Positions 46,550 to 56,212 of a stretch of DNA of 64,000 nt are shown here, one piece after another (the first letter of the stretch is position 1; every line of letters begins with the position of its first letter). The stretch is from Pseudothioclava arenosa (GTDB taxonomy: Bacteria > Pseudomonadota > Alphaproteobacteria > Rhodobacterales > Rhodobacteraceae): the NCBI RefSeq assembly GCF_002358085.1, contig NZ_NTJD01000007.1, positions 62,001 to 126,000 on the forward strand. Direction: 5' to 3'. The notes beneath the pieces are model-generated. The model ran no database searches. It was not told the origin of the DNA and saw only the letters and a list, made by a program, of their open reading frames with translations. The position numbers and the translations under genes are program-made.

Positions 46550-47071
46550 TTAGGATTGAGCTTCCCAGCGGGTCACCAGCTTTTCCAGTTCCAGCCAGGC
46601 ATTCGGTGCCCCATAATCCACACGCCGGGCCTCGATCACCTCCTTGAAAGCCAGAAAAGCTTTCGACATGGCGCCGCGCCGCCCGACCCGAATGACCTCT
46701 TCGTCGTAGATCCCAAGGTTCACGCTGCGGGCCAGCTTCTCATAGCTATTTAGGAGGCCGTACAAGTCTGGTTGTAGGTTGGCATCCTCCTCGAAAGCTT
46801 TCCGCAACCTTTCGAGCGGGATCACCTCCTTGGTATCAATGTAGCGAAACCGTGTCTGTAAGGTGCTCAGTACAGGCGATCCTTTCAGTTGGTCGAGTGC
46901 TTGCTGGGCGGCAATTCTTCGGTTCCACTCGTTTGCTTCGAGATGCTGTGCCGCGCTCAAGTCTAGGCTTAGGCGAGTCTGATGAATTTGATAGGCAGCA
47001 AAGAGAAGGCCGGAGAAGACAAGTATCGTCGAGGTGATTTCAATAAAAAGAAGAAAGGTTTCATACCACAT
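46550..47071 (-). CDS. hypothetical protein with N-terminal membrane helix (DUF4760-like)
   Basis: This 173-residue protein has one membrane helix (about residues 5-27, LLFIEITSTILVFSGLLFAA) followed by an amphipathic helix (YQIHQTRLSLDLSAAQH) and a soluble helical domain. The layout resembles DUF4760 proteins, and I am moderately sure of that. The gene is clearly lower in GC and uses codons such as AAA, TTT and ATA more than its neighbours, suggesting recent acquisition. It converges on the rpoD terminator. Function unknown. Confidence 0.6.
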   Translation of the reverse strand: MWYETFLLFIEITSTILVFSGLLFAAYQIHQTRLSLDLSAAQHLEANEWNRRIAAQQALDQLKGSPVLSTLQTRFRYIDTKEVIPLERLRKAFEEDANLQPDLYGLLNSYEKLARSVNLGIYDEEVIRVGRRGAMSKAFLAFKEVIEARRVDYGAPNAWLELEKLVTRWEAQS

Positions 47072-47133
47072 GGTTCATGTCTCAAATCTGGGATGTTATT
47101 AAGATAGCTGGCTTCTTGGTCGCGCCATAGCCT

Positions 47134-47199
47134 CTCATTTTGCCCCAAATATCCCGGGGTGAATGGGGCCATCGGCCCCAGAGGGGCGGCGCCCCTTCC
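47134..47199 (+). repeat. dispersed intergenic palindromic repeat, copy D
   Basis: The sequence reads TCTCATTTTGCCCCAAATAT then CCCGGGGTGAATGGGGCC and ends GAGGGGCGGCGCCCCTT. It keeps the CATTTTGCC lead, the AATATCCCGGGG core and the terminal GC palindrome of copy C. It lies between the DUF4760-like gene and a small lipoprotein gene. Confidence 0.7.
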
Positions 47200-47266
47200 G
47201 CCAAACCCCTTCCCCCGTGCCGGAGTGCCTGTTATCCCTTTGAAAACGCCAGTTCCGAGGTTTTGC

Positions 47267-47596
47267 ATGACCCGTATTGCTTTTACCCTTGCCGCCCTCA
47301 CGCTCGCCGCCTGCCAGATGGAGGCCATGGGCCCCGACGGTGCGCCCCTGCCGCGGATCGACCGGGTAGGCACCTGCTTTCTTTACGTGACCGATGAGGG
47401 CAATAGCCGTTTCAGCGTGACCTCGGGTGTGGGCGATGGCTCCAAAGAGCCGCTCGCTCTGGTCAAGCGTGGGCTCAGCGCCGCCGAGGCCGATGCGCTC
47501 TGGGCGAAGGAGCGTCGGATCATGGACCTGAACCCGGAATGCTTGGCGATCCGGGCGACGGATCGCGCGCAGGCCCTCCCGGCGCCGAAAGCCTGA
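47267..47596 (+). CDS. small predicted lipoprotein, 109 aa
   Basis: The protein begins MTRIAFTLAALTLAACQME, a lipoprotein signal with lipobox LAAC and lipidated Cys at residue 16. The mature part has a VGTCFLYVTDEGNSRFSV strand segment and a helix with LSAAEADALWAKERRIMDL. No known domain is recognised. Its stop overlaps the yjbQ start by one base (TGATG), so the two are co-translated. The start at 47267 is chosen because it begins the signal peptide. Confidence 0.65.
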   Translation: MTRIAFTLAALTLAACQMEAMGPDGAPLPRIDRVGTCFLYVTDEGNSRFSVTSGVGDGSKEPLALVKRGLSAAEADALWAKERRIMDLNPECLAIRATDRAQALPAPKA

Positions 47597-48012
47597 TGCA
47601 CACCCGCTTCGAGATCGCCACGCGCGGCCCGGGGCTTTACGAATTCACCCGCGAACTGCGCGCCTGGGCCGAAGGGCAGGGCCAGCGCGAGGCGCTTCTG
47701 ACGCTGTTCGTGCGCCATACCTCGGCGAGCCTGCTCATTCAGGAAAACGCCGACCCCGAGGTGCGCACTGACCTGACCGCCTTCTTCCACCGCCTCGTGC
47801 CGCCTACGAGTGACCCGTCGATGGCCTATCTGACCCACACCTACGAAGGCCCCGATGATATGCCCGCCCATATCAAGTCGGCGCTCTTGCCCACCAGCCT
47901 GCAGATCCCGCTGATCGCGGGGCGGCTGGATCTGGGCACTTGGCAGGGAGTTTACCTTTTCGAACATCGCGCCCATCCCCACCATCGGCAGGTCACCGCG
48001 CTTCTGCGTTGA
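47596..48012 (+). CDS. yjbQ: YjbQ family protein (UPF0047)
   Basis: The 138-residue protein shows the YjbQ/UPF0047 pattern: [20 protein letters not shown] (about residues 36-55), [20 protein letters not shown] (about 85-104) and [15 protein letters not shown] near the end. Some members show weak thiamine-phosphate synthase activity; the main role is unknown. It is coupled to the lipoprotein gene before it. Confidence 0.92.
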   Translation: MHTRFEIATRGPGLYEFTRELRAWAEGQGQREALLTLFVRHTSASLLIQENADPEVRTDLTAFFHRLVPPTSDPSMAYLTHTYEGPDDMPAHIKSALLPTSLQIPLIAGRLDLGTWQGVYLFEHRAHPHHRQVTALLR

Positions 48013-48155
48013 GTCCTTGGAGCCACAGCGCCCACGCAAGATATGGATGTTTCACATTTCTGCTATCCAAGTTATCGCGCCCGCCTTATAGTTTTCCACA
48101 GAACCGGGGCGAAAGACCCCGAATTGAGGCGGGAACAGGAAGAAGGGGGAAGCCG

Positions 48156-48626
48156 ATGCGCTGCCCGTTTTGCGGTAATGTTGACACCCAAGTGAAAGAC
48201 AGCCGTCCGGCCGAGGATCACGTTGCGATCCGGCGCCGGCGTTTTTGCCCGGCCTGTGGCGGGCGTTTCACCACCTATGAGCGCGTGCAATTGCGCGATC
48301 TGGTGGTGATCAAGACCTCGGGCAAGCGTGAAGATTTCGATCGTGACAAACTCGAACGTTCGATCCGCATCTCGATGCAGAAACGCCCGATCGATCCCGA
48401 GCGGATCGATCAGATGATTTCCGGCATCGTGCGGCGCCTTGAATCGATGGGCGAGACCGATATTCCCTCAAAGACCATTGGCGAGATCGTGATGGAGACG
48501 CTGGCCCGGATCGACACCGTCGCCTATGTGCGTTTTGCCAGCGTTTACAAGAACTTCCAGGCGGCAGACGATTTCGATAAATTCGTCTCCGAACTGCGCC
48601 CGAACAATCCTGGCGAGGCGGAGTGA
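48156..48626 (+). CDS. nrdR: transcriptional repressor NrdR
   Basis: NrdR represses ribonucleotide reductase genes in response to dATP/ATP. The 156-residue protein has an N-terminal zinc ribbon (CPFCGN at 3-8 and CPACGG at about 31-36) and an ATP-cone domain (about 49-139, [20 protein letters not shown]). The start at 48156 begins exactly with MRCPFCG. Its stop overlaps the ribD start (GTGA), the usual nrdR-ribD coupling. Confidence 0.95.
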   Translation: MRCPFCGNVDTQVKDSRPAEDHVAIRRRRFCPACGGRFTTYERVQLRDLVVIKTSGKREDFDRDKLERSIRISMQKRPIDPERIDQMISGIVRRLESMGETDIPSKTIGEIVMETLARIDTVAYVRFASVYKNFQAADDFDKFVSELRPNNPGEAE

Positions 48627-49714
48627 CCGCCGAAGACGCGCGCTTCATGGCGCTCGCCCTGTCGCTGGCGGGGCGAGGACTTGGCAATGTCTGGCCGAAC
48701 CCGGCGGTGGGCTGCGTGATCGTGCGCGCGGGGCGCGTCGTTGGGCGGGGCTGGACGCAACCGGGCGGGCGCCCGCATGCCGAACGGCGCGCGCTGGATC
48801 AGGCGGGGGCCGCCGCGCGCGGCGCTACGGCCTATGTGACGCTCGAACCCTGTGCCCATCACGGCAAGACCCCGCCCTGCGCCGAAGCCCTCGTGGCTGC
48901 CGGTGTCGCGCGGGTGGTTTCGGCGCTCGAAGACCCCGATCCGCGGGTTTCCGGCAAGGGACACGCGCTGTTGCGGGCGGCGGGGCTGGAGGTCGAGACC
49001 GGCGTGATGGCCGTCGAGGCTCGCGCCCTGCAGGTCGGTTTCCTGTCGCGGATTGAGCGGGGGCGGCCTTGGGTCGCGCTCAAGCTGGCGACGAGTTTTG
49101 ACGGCCGCATCGCCACGCAGACCGGCGAGAGCCAGTGGATCACCGGCCCCGAGGCGCGCGCCTATGTGCATGCGCTGCGCGCGCGGTTCGATGCGGTGAT
49201 GGTGGGCGGCGGCACGGTGCGCGCGGATGACCCGCTGCTGACTGTGAGAGGTTTCACCCCCCTGCGCCAGCCGGTGCGGGTGGTTGCCTCGGCGGCGCTT
49301 GATCTTCCGCGTGATCGTATGGCGGCGTCGGTTTCCGAGGCCCCGCTTTGGCTTGTGCATGCGGGGGCCGCTCCGCAAGAGGCGCGCGAGTGGTGGGCCG
49401 CGCAGGGCGCTGAACTGATCGAGGTTGCCGCCTCAGGCGCGGGGCTCGCGCCCGAGGCGATCCTTGCCGCGCTGGGCACCCGCGGCCTGACCCGCGTCTT
49501 TTGCGAAGGCGGTGGGCGGTTCGCGGCGGCCTTGCTGCGCGCGGGGCTGGTGGATGAGTTGATCGGCTTCACGGCGGGCGTCGCGCTTGGTGGCGAGGGC
49601 CGCGCGAGTGTCGGTGCGATGGAGTTGGCGCATCTTGCGGATGCGCCGCGCTTCCGGCTTATGGAAACCCGGCCAATCGGTGGCGATGTGCTGCATCGCT
49701 GGCTGGCTGTCTAG
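48623..49714 (+). CDS. ribD: bifunctional diaminohydroxyphosphoribosylaminopyrimidine deaminase/reductase
   Basis: RibD carries out the deamination and reduction steps of riboflavin synthesis. The 363-residue protein has an N-terminal deaminase domain with PHAE (about residue 52) and [19 protein letters not shown] (about 73-91), the zinc site, and a C-terminal NADPH-dependent reductase domain ([20 protein letters not shown], then [16 protein letters not shown]). It begins with GTG overlapping nrdR. The rest of the rib operon resumes about 4.7 kb downstream after capsule genes. Confidence 0.95.
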   Translation: MTAEDARFMALALSLAGRGLGNVWPNPAVGCVIVRAGRVVGRGWTQPGGRPHAERRALDQAGAAARGATAYVTLEPCAHHGKTPPCAEALVAAGVARVVSALEDPDPRVSGKGHALLRAAGLEVETGVMAVEARALQVGFLSRIERGRPWVALKLATSFDGRIATQTGESQWITGPEARAYVHALRARFDAVMVGGGTVRADDPLLTVRGFTPLRQPVRVVASAALDLPRDRMAASVSEAPLWLVHAGAAPQEAREWWAAQGAELIEVAASGAGLAPEAILAALGTRGLTRVFCEGGGRFAAALLRAGLVDELIGFTAGVALGGEGRASVGAMELAHLADAPRFRLMETRPIGGDVLHRWLAV

Positions 49715-51738
49715 CGCCAAAGGTCGGCGTAAGAGGCGAAAACTCCTTGCAGTTTGGCGATCAGCCGGTTCGCGGCCGAGGGGTGCGGCAGGGGGCCGTT
49801 TGCCAGTCGTTCCACGATAACTTCCGGTGGGCAGGGCAACCCGGAAACCGGGTCACGATAGCGCGGGTAGGCGATCAGCGTGGCATGGGCAAGTTGCAGC
49901 AGATCGGGGCGCGTGCTGCGCCGCGCGGGGGCTGGGCTCAGGTCGCGCGTGAGGCCCCAGCCCGCATAAAACGGCATCCCGGCGCAGGTAACGGGTTTGC
50001 CGCGCAGCAGAGCCTCAAAGCCGAGCAAGGAGGTCATCGTCCAGACTTCATCGACCCTGTCTATGAGTCGCCCGGGATCGCATTTCTGCAAGATTACATC
50101 CGCGAAACGGCGCGCCTCTCTTTCGGAAACTGCGCCTTTGCGCAGTCCGGCCTCAACATCGGGATGAGGTTTGAAAATGATAATTGATTGCGGATTTTGA
50201 CGTCGGGTTTCCGCAAGTAATGCGAGATTTGTGCAAATCTTTTCGCTGCCAAAACGGATCGATGCATCGTCCTCAACCTGCCCGGGCACCAGAATCAGAT
50301 GCCCTTCAGGGAGCGCGGGCGGGGCATCGCCGATGTTGTATTTCGACAGGTTTGCTTTGCGGATCTGTGCGATCAACCGCTCCACCCGATCTCGCCCGCC
50401 CGGGGGCGGCTCTTGGGCGATCAGGGCCTCCAGATCGCTGGGCCGCGTCGGGTCGTAATAGATGCCGGTCTTGTCGGTGACCAGTGAAAGGGGCGGAACC
50501 AGATCGGCGCCGAGCCCGCGTGAGCGCAGAAACCCGTCCTCGACCCGGATCAGCGGCTGCCCTGTCGCTTGGGCGGCGGCTTCGGTGGCGGCATCCAGCT
50601 TGCTGGCCCACCAGAGGGTCGGGCGCTCGGCGTTCACGCGGTCGGAAAACCGCAGGCTGGCATGTCGACCGAAAAACCGCCGCAAGGGCGCGCGTTTCCA
50701 AAGGCGCATGCCGCCCGCCGAATAGCCGAACCGGTCTTCGCGCCAGGCGCGGACTTCGGCCTCAAGCTGATCCACCGCTTCTTCGAAGCTGCAGATCCGA
50801 TTGCGGCAAGGATCGAACCAGGTTGGCGCGAGAATATAGGCGGCGGCGAAAAGCTGGGCGCGCGTCAGGCGGCGCCGACGCCGTGGAACGGGGCTCTCAT
50901 CCACGGTGAGACCCCAGCCCGCATAGAAGGGCTGCCCGAAGACGCGGGGTTTGTGACCCGCGAAAATCGCCTCCAGCCCGAGTTGCGAAGACACGGTATA
51001 GACCGCGATTGCGCCCTCAAGAAGCGCCCAGGGCGAGACCGGATCGGTCACCAATTCGGTGCGCTGGTCGCAATGTTCGGGGCCGAAATAGCCGCGACGA
51101 TATCCGGCGCAGGTCTCGGGGTGGGTCTTGATCAGGATGCGCGCGCCCGGGTGCTCGATCTGGGCGGTGGCGAGCATCTCGCGGAAGGTCGCTGGCGTCG
51201 CGCCACCAAAGCGGACCGAGGCATCACCCTCGGTTTGGTCGATCACCAGCACGTAGCCGGGAGGTGGCGGGGGGAGGTCCGGATCAAAATTGTTGTATTT
51301 TGACAGGTTTGAGCTTTGAAGCCGGGCTACTCCAGCCCTTGCCCGTTGCAAAATCGCATGATCGTCCAACGGGGCTTCGGCAAGGATGCGCTCCAGCCGG
51401 GAGGGTTTCGAGGCGTCGAAATGGACGCCTTCGGCATCAAGCAGCAGCCCGAGCGGTGGCGCGCCGCTGCGCCCCGGATGGATCGAACGCAGAAACGCAT
51501 CCTCGACACGCAAGAGCGGCACCCCGCGCGCCTCGGCCACTTTCTCGCCGCGCGCGGCATAGGGCGAACGACCCCAGACAACGACGCCATCCTCGGGGCC
51601 GGGCAGGCCGAGGCTTGGCGCATACCCTGCCGCGCGCAGGATCGCGCGCAGGCGGGGTTGGCGCAGGAAGCCAAGGTTATAAAAGAAAAGCCGCCGGGGC
51701 GTGGCCTCGGCGGCGTCATCTTGCGTCAGCGCATCCAT
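49711..51738 (-). CDS. kpsC: capsule polysaccharide beta-Kdo transferase (KpsC-like)
   Basis: KpsC-type enzymes build the poly-Kdo linker on lysophosphatidylglycerol that anchors group 2 capsules. The 675-residue protein has two Capsule_synth modules, each with (L)RVEDAFLRS / IRVEDGFLRS, NLSKYN, a VIDQTEGDASVRFG or VPGQVEDDASIRFG stretch, KTHPE / KPHPD and FYAGWGLT. The modules span about residues 30-335 and 350-660, matching the double-transferase KpsC. Its stop overlaps ribD by 4 bases on the opposite strand. It starts within the exporter gene stop (ATGA). Confidence 0.9.
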   Translation of the reverse strand: MDALTQDDAAEATPRRLFFYNLGFLRQPRLRAILRAAGYAPSLGLPGPEDGVVVWGRSPYAARGEKVAEARGVPLLRVEDAFLRSIHPGRSGAPPLGLLLDAEGVHFDASKPSRLERILAEAPLDDHAILQRARAGVARLQSSNLSKYNNFDPDLPPPPPGYVLVIDQTEGDASVRFGGATPATFREMLATAQIEHPGARILIKTHPETCAGYRRGYFGPEHCDQRTELVTDPVSPWALLEGAIAVYTVSSQLGLEAIFAGHKPRVFGQPFYAGWGLTVDESPVPRRRRRLTRAQLFAAAYILAPTWFDPCRNRICSFEEAVDQLEAEVRAWREDRFGYSAGGMRLWKRAPLRRFFGRHASLRFSDRVNAERPTLWWASKLDAATEAAAQATGQPLIRVEDGFLRSRGLGADLVPPLSLVTDKTGIYYDPTRPSDLEALIAQEPPPGGRDRVERLIAQIRKANLSKYNIGDAPPALPEGHLILVPGQVEDDASIRFGSEKICTNLALLAETRRQNPQSIIIFKPHPDVEAGLRKGAVSEREARRFADVILQKCDPGRLIDRVDEVWTMTSLLGFEALLRGKPVTCAGMPFYAGWGLTRDLSPAPARRSTRPDLLQLAHATLIAYPRYRDPVSGLPCPPEVIVERLANGPLPHPSAANRLIAKLQGVFASYADLWR

Positions 51739-52871
51739 CAATTGCCGGTGGCGTTGCTGACCGTGCTGGCGGTGCCGATCGCGCCGGTCAGCACGCCCAG
51801 AGTCTTTTGCCACTGAACATAGGGGGCTTCCGTGACATAGACGGTGTCGCCGTCGCGGATGAAGAAATCGCGCGCGATGAACAGGCCGTTCGGCTCGGTA
51901 AGGTCGAGCACGTAGATCAGCCGCTGGTCGCCGACCAGATCGTTGCGGCCCAGCACCGCCGAGGCGATCTCGGCGGTCTCGTCGCGGAACACGAAGATGC
52001 CGGTCGGATCGGCGAGATGGGTCTGCAGCCCGCCTACCGTCGCCAGCGCCTCCAGTGCCGAGAGCGTCGGCGTCTTGAAGGGCACGCGGGCTTGCGCGCC
52101 GGTCGCGCCGAGCGAGGTGAAGGCGCGGGTGTCCTCTTCGATGAGGACCACATCCCCGGCCCGCAGCGCGATGTCCATCTGCGGGTTGGTGTAGAGATCC
52201 TTGAGCCAGATCATCTCGGAATGGGCGCCGCGTTTCACGGTGATCTTGGCGACTTCGGGCTTGATCGAGACACCGCCCGCGCGCGCGATCATCGTCGAGA
52301 GCGTGCGCGTCGGGCGCTCGATCGCATAGACGCCCTGGCCGCCGATCGAGCCCATGATCGAGACCGTCGCGCCATCGCCCGCCATGCGGGTCACCATGAC
52401 CTGCGGGTCGGGCGTTTGCGGGTCGAGCTTTTCGGTGATGATCCGGCGCAGCGCGTCGGGCGAGTTGCCCGCCGCCTTGATCCGCCCGGCATAGGGCACG
52501 AAAATATAGCCCGCGCCATCGACCTGCATCTCGGTCAGGGCGGTGGCATTGGCGCCTTGCGAGGCGAGCAGCCCGTCATCGACGTTTTCCCAGATCGTCA
52601 GCCCCAGCGTATCGCCCGGGTGGATCGTGTCCGAGCCAACGACGCCGGCATTGCGGAGGGCCGAAGAGAAGCCGAGCGAGGGCTGCTGCGCGGTCGCGCG
52701 CGCCACCGCGTCATCGACCGCGACGACAAAGGCATTGCCCTTCTTGGTCACCGATCCGGCGTAGATTTCGCGTTTGCTGGGGCCCGAGCGCGGCAGGCCG
52801 CAGGAGGCGGTGCCCATAAGCGCCGCCGTCAGGCCCGCCAGAACGGCCCTTCGGTTGGTCATCGATTTCAC
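51738..52871 (-). CDS. capsule polysaccharide export lipoprotein (Wza/KpsD/BexD-like)
   Basis: The 377-residue outer-membrane export protein has a lipoprotein signal (RRAVLAGLTAALMGTASC, Cys near residue 24), a Poly_export domain (about 75-180, IHPGDTLGLTIWENVDDGL) and two SLBB-like segments (VSIMGSIGGQGVYAI and ARVPFKTPTLSALEAL). It should form the outer-membrane exit channel for capsule. The GTG start at 52871 follows AGGAG at a good distance. It sits between kpsS-like and kpsC-like genes. Confidence 0.88.
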   Translation of the reverse strand: MKSMTNRRAVLAGLTAALMGTASCGLPRSGPSKREIYAGSVTKKGNAFVVAVDDAVARATAQQPSLGFSSALRNAGVVGSDTIHPGDTLGLTIWENVDDGLLASQGANATALTEMQVDGAGYIFVPYAGRIKAAGNSPDALRRIITEKLDPQTPDPQVMVTRMAGDGATVSIMGSIGGQGVYAIERPTRTLSTMIARAGGVSIKPEVAKITVKRGAHSEMIWLKDLYTNPQMDIALRAGDVVLIEEDTRAFTSLGATGAQARVPFKTPTLSALEALATVGGLQTHLADPTGIFVFRDETAEIASAVLGRNDLVGDQRLIYVLDLTEPNGLFIARDFFIRDGDTVYVTEAPYVQWQKTLGVLTGAIGTASTVSNATGN

Positions 52872-52953
52872 TGCTCGAGCTCCTCTTTGCGGGATGCTGA
52901 TTGTTGTTTTGCCCGCAACTCTACTGAAAAGCGAGAAAAATTTCCAGCAAGAC

Positions 52954-54240
52954 CTAGCGGACGACGCGTAACTGTTGCCGCGGTGTCGCGTTGCCGGTGA
53001 TCAGCGCGTCATAGGGATCTTGCGCGTCCAGCATCATGTCGACGACCTGGCGCAGCAGTGTGCGCCGGCCGCGCGCCGAATAGAATCCGCCGGGCACCTG
53101 GCTGGTCTCCAGCAGGAAGTGGCGGTAGTCGCGATAGGCGCGGCTGTCGGGGCGGCGGGGGGCGGCGAAGAACTCGGGCAGAGGCTGATCGGAGACGAAC
53201 TCGGGCTTGGAAAACACCGCCCGCCCATAGGCCTTGAGCGGCAGTCCGCGCCAGAGCGCCTGCTGCGCGGCGGTGGAATTCACCGTCACCGCCGAGCGTG
53301 CCTGCGCCAAGAGCCCCGCGAGCTTGCCGCCGCGGACGAAATGCACACGGCCTTTCAGCCCGTGGCGCGCGGTCGCCTGCCGGATCGCCTGCGGGATCGG
53401 CGCGCGCCCGTCTTCGAGCGGATGGGCCTTGAACACGAGGTGATGATGGCCGGGCGCTCCGGCGGCAAACCCCGCCATCACCTCGTCGATAAACTCGGTC
53501 TGCGAGGCGAAATCGGAATGCGCGCGAAAGCTCGCGTCATGTTCCAGCTGCATCAGCACGAGGTGATAGGGAAAACCGCTACGCTTGATCCGGGCCGTGG
53601 CCAGCCAGCGCTCGGCGATATGCAGCGGCAGGTAGGCGAGGCGGCGCAGATAGAGGCGAAACTCGTCAAGTACGGTGAGGCCGCGATGCGGGCGAAACGC
53701 GCGATAGGCGCCGTTCTGCACCATCACGAAGAAATGGTAGAGCGCGCCGTAGAAGATATGCTGGCGCATGTCGCCCCAGCGCGGGGGCGCGTCGGGAAAC
53801 TCGATTTCCGATTGCGCCAGCGCCGCGCGCATCTGGGGCACCGTCATCTCCATCAGCCGCGAATGCCCGTTCGAGCCGCCGCGCTCATAGCTGACCCAAT
53901 AGGGCCGCAGGTAACCCTCTTCGAAGACATGCACGGTGATCCCGGCGGCGCGGGCGGCGGCCACCGCCTCGGCGTGGATCGGCCGGGTGTCGCCGTAAAG
54001 CACGAGGTCGGTGATCTGTTTCTCGGCGAGGATTTCACCCAGCCGCGCCGGCCAGGCCTCGGGCGTGCCGTCGTAGCGCAGGAACGAGGCGCGGTGGCGC
54101 CAGAACACCTCGTCGCCGCGGTTGAAGCCCGCGCGCCAGACCGTGCATCCCGCCGCACGCAGCATTGCGCCGAGCCGGTCGAAGAAGGGCCCGTGCGGGC
54201 CCTGCAGCATCAGGAAGGAGCGATGGGCGAAACGGGTCAT
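52954..54240 (-). CDS. kpsS: capsule polysaccharide biosynthesis protein (KpsS-like)
   Basis: This 428-residue single-module Capsule_synth protein starts MTRFAHRSFLMLQGPHGPFF and has VFEEGYLRPYWVSYERGG (about residues 108-125), VFKAHPLEDGR and VTVNSTAAQQALWRGLPLKA. KpsS adds the first Kdo to the lipid acceptor. A TTG at 54276 in the same frame is an alternative start. It is the first gene of the capsule trio, diverging from ribE across a 190-base gap with the expected promoters. Confidence 0.88.
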   Translation of the reverse strand: MTRFAHRSFLMLQGPHGPFFDRLGAMLRAAGCTVWRAGFNRGDEVFWRHRASFLRYDGTPEAWPARLGEILAEKQITDLVLYGDTRPIHAEAVAAARAAGITVHVFEEGYLRPYWVSYERGGSNGHSRLMEMTVPQMRAALAQSEIEFPDAPPRWGDMRQHIFYGALYHFFVMVQNGAYRAFRPHRGLTVLDEFRLYLRRLAYLPLHIAERWLATARIKRSGFPYHLVLMQLEHDASFRAHSDFASQTEFIDEVMAGFAAGAPGHHHLVFKAHPLEDGRAPIPQAIRQATARHGLKGRVHFVRGGKLAGLLAQARSAVTVNSTAAQQALWRGLPLKAYGRAVFSKPEFVSDQPLPEFFAAPRRPDSRAYRDYRHFLLETSQVPGGFYSARGRRTLLRQVVDMMLDAQDPYDALITGNATPRQQLRVVR

Positions 54241-54467
54241 CTGCCAGTCCGGTCGGTTCAGGGTGTTCTGCGGCAAAATCGAGGCCTTGTCACGGTTTAC
54301 TGGTGCCTCGAGGCGCCCTTACACGAGGTAAACAGGTCTGATCCGTGCGAAAATGGGAGAATCGCTCTGCTCTGACGCAGGGTCGCAGTGTGCAGGCTGG
54401 CAAGGCGCGGCCCTTGCGCGGGGGGGCGACGCGAGCTAGGCAGGGGCAGCAAAGAAAGGGAAGTGCG

Positions 54468-55058
54468 ATGTTCACCGGGATCATCACCGATATCGGCGAA
54501 GTGCTGGAGTTGGAACAGGCGGGCGACCTGCGCGCGCGGATCGGCTGCGCCTATGACATGGAGGGCGTCGATATCGGCGCCTCGATCGCCTGCAACGGCG
54601 TGTGCCTGACGGTGATCTCGAAGGGCGCCGACTGGTTCGACGTGCAGATCTCGGCCGAGAGCGTCGCCAAGACCAATATCGGCGACTGGGCCGTGGGCGC
54701 GCGGCTCAATCTTGAACGTGCGCTGAAGGTCGGTGACGAGCTGGGCGGGCATATCGTCTCGGGCCATGTCGATGGCGTGGCCGAGATCGTCGCAATGACC
54801 GACGAGGGCGACAGCACCCGGTTCACCTTCCGCGCCCCCGAGACGCTGGCGCGTTTTATAGCGCCCAAGGGGTCGGTCGCGCTGAATGGCACGTCGCTCA
54901 CGGTCAACGAAGTGTCGGGCTGCGATTTCGGCGTGAACATCATTCCGCATACCAAGGCGGTGACGATCTGGGGCAGGGCCCAAGTGGGCGACCGGATCAA
55001 CCTCGAAATTGATACGCTCGCGCGCTATGTCGCGCGGTTGCAGGAGTGGAATGCATGA
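54468..55058 (+). CDS. ribE: riboflavin synthase, alpha subunit
   Basis: The enzyme dismutates two lumazine molecules into riboflavin. The 196-residue protein shows the duplicated barrel: first half MFTGIITDIGEVLELEQ and SIACNGVCLTVI, second half SGHVDGVAEIVAM and SVALNGTSLTVNEV. GGGAAG precedes ATG 54468; the frame extends upstream without a ribosome site. It overlaps the next gene by 4 bases. No FMN riboswitch is seen in the 190 bases before it. Confidence 0.95.
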   Translation: MFTGIITDIGEVLELEQAGDLRARIGCAYDMEGVDIGASIACNGVCLTVISKGADWFDVQISAESVAKTNIGDWAVGARLNLERALKVGDELGGHIVSGHVDGVAEIVAMTDEGDSTRFTFRAPETLARFIAPKGSVALNGTSLTVNEVSGCDFGVNIIPHTKAVTIWGRAQVGDRINLEIDTLARYVARLQEWNA

Positions 55059-56209
55059 CGGAGGCCAAGCCCAAGCCGGTCGATAAATCGGGAACCCATG
55101 ACGTTCCGGGGGCTGTCGAGGAAAGCCTGCGCGCGGCGATCGCGCCGACCGAGGAGATCATCGCCGAGGCCCGCGCCGGGCGTCTGGTGATCCTGGTCGA
55201 TCACGAGGACCGCGAGAACGAGGGCGACCTCTATATTCCGGCCGAGAAATGCACCCCCGAGGCGGTGAATTTCATGGCCACCCATGGTCGCGGCCTGATC
55301 TGCCTGCCCTTGCCGGCTGAGCGCGTCGATCAGCTGGGCCTTGCGCCGATGGTGCGCGCCAATGCGATGCGCCATGAGACCGCCTTCACCGTCTCGATCG
55401 AGGCGCGCGAGGGGATCTCGACCGGCATTTCCGCGCATGACCGCGCCCAGACGATCGCGGTCGCCATCGACCCGCGCAAGGGGCCGCAGGATCTGGCCAG
55501 CCCCGGCCATATCTTCCCGCTGCGCGCGCGCGAAGGCGGCGTGCTGGTGCGCGCGGGCCATACCGAGGCCGCCACCGATGTGGCGCGTCTGGCGGGGCTC
55601 TATCCGGCCGGTGTGATCTGCGAAATCATGGGCGATGACGGCCACATGCTGCGCCTGCCCGGGCTGATCGAGTTCGGCAAGAAACACGGGCTCAAGATCG
55701 GCACGATTTCCGACCTGATCGCCTATCGCCGCCGCCACGACAACCTCGTGCGCGAGATGAAGCGGCTGGCGGTGAGCTCAAGCCATGGCGGCGACTGGGA
55801 GATGCGCGTCTTCACCGATCAGGCCGAGGGCGTCGACCACATCGTGCTGGTCAAGGGCGACATCACCACCCCCGAGCCGGTTCTGGTGCGCACCCATTCG
55901 CTGAATGTGCTCGATGACGTGCTGGGCATCGGCGCGGGCACCGGCGACGAGGTCCGCCGCGCGATGGAAATCGTGGCCGCCGAAGGGCGTGGCGCGGTCT
56001 GCCTGTTCCGCGACCCGTCGGCGAAACTCCTGCGCGAAGAGGAAAAGGGCCCGCGCACGATCAAACAGATCGGCCTTGGCTCGCAGATCCTGTCCTCGAT
56101 GGGGCTGCATGACCTGATCCTGCTGACCGACAATCCGCAGACGAAATATGTGGGTCTCGATGCCTATGGGCTGCGCATCGTGGGTACCCGCCCGATCACG
56201 GAGGGCTGA
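55055..56209 (+). CDS. ribB: 3,4-dihydroxy-2-butanone-4-phosphate synthase fused to degenerate GTP cyclohydrolase II-like domain
   Basis: The 384-residue protein has a complete N-terminal RibB domain (about residues 25-230): [52 protein letters not shown]. It makes dihydroxybutanone phosphate for lumazine. The C-terminal domain (about 235-384) has the RibA fold markers [15 protein letters not shown] and DAYGLRIVG, but the zinc-binding cysteines normally following H-S are gone. It therefore looks like a RibBX protein without cyclohydrolase activity. It is coupled to ribE and ribH. Confidence 0.92.
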   Translation: MTEAKPKPVDKSGTHDVPGAVEESLRAAIAPTEEIIAEARAGRLVILVDHEDRENEGDLYIPAEKCTPEAVNFMATHGRGLICLPLPAERVDQLGLAPMVRANAMRHETAFTVSIEAREGISTGISAHDRAQTIAVAIDPRKGPQDLASPGHIFPLRAREGGVLVRAGHTEAATDVARLAGLYPAGVICEIMGDDGHMLRLPGLIEFGKKHGLKIGTISDLIAYRRRHDNLVREMKRLAVSSSHGGDWEMRVFTDQAEGVDHIVLVKGDITTPEPVLVRTHSLNVLDDVLGIGAGTGDEVRRAMEIVAAEGRGAVCLFRDPSAKLLREEEKGPRTIKQIGLGSQILSSMGLHDLILLTDNPQTKYVGLDAYGLRIVGTRPITEG

Positions 56210-56212
56210 GAC

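Noticed and set aside
54277-54467. Possible FMN riboswitch before ribE
   Set aside because: The RFN consensus blocks are absent; only a capsule/rib divergent promoter gap is seen.
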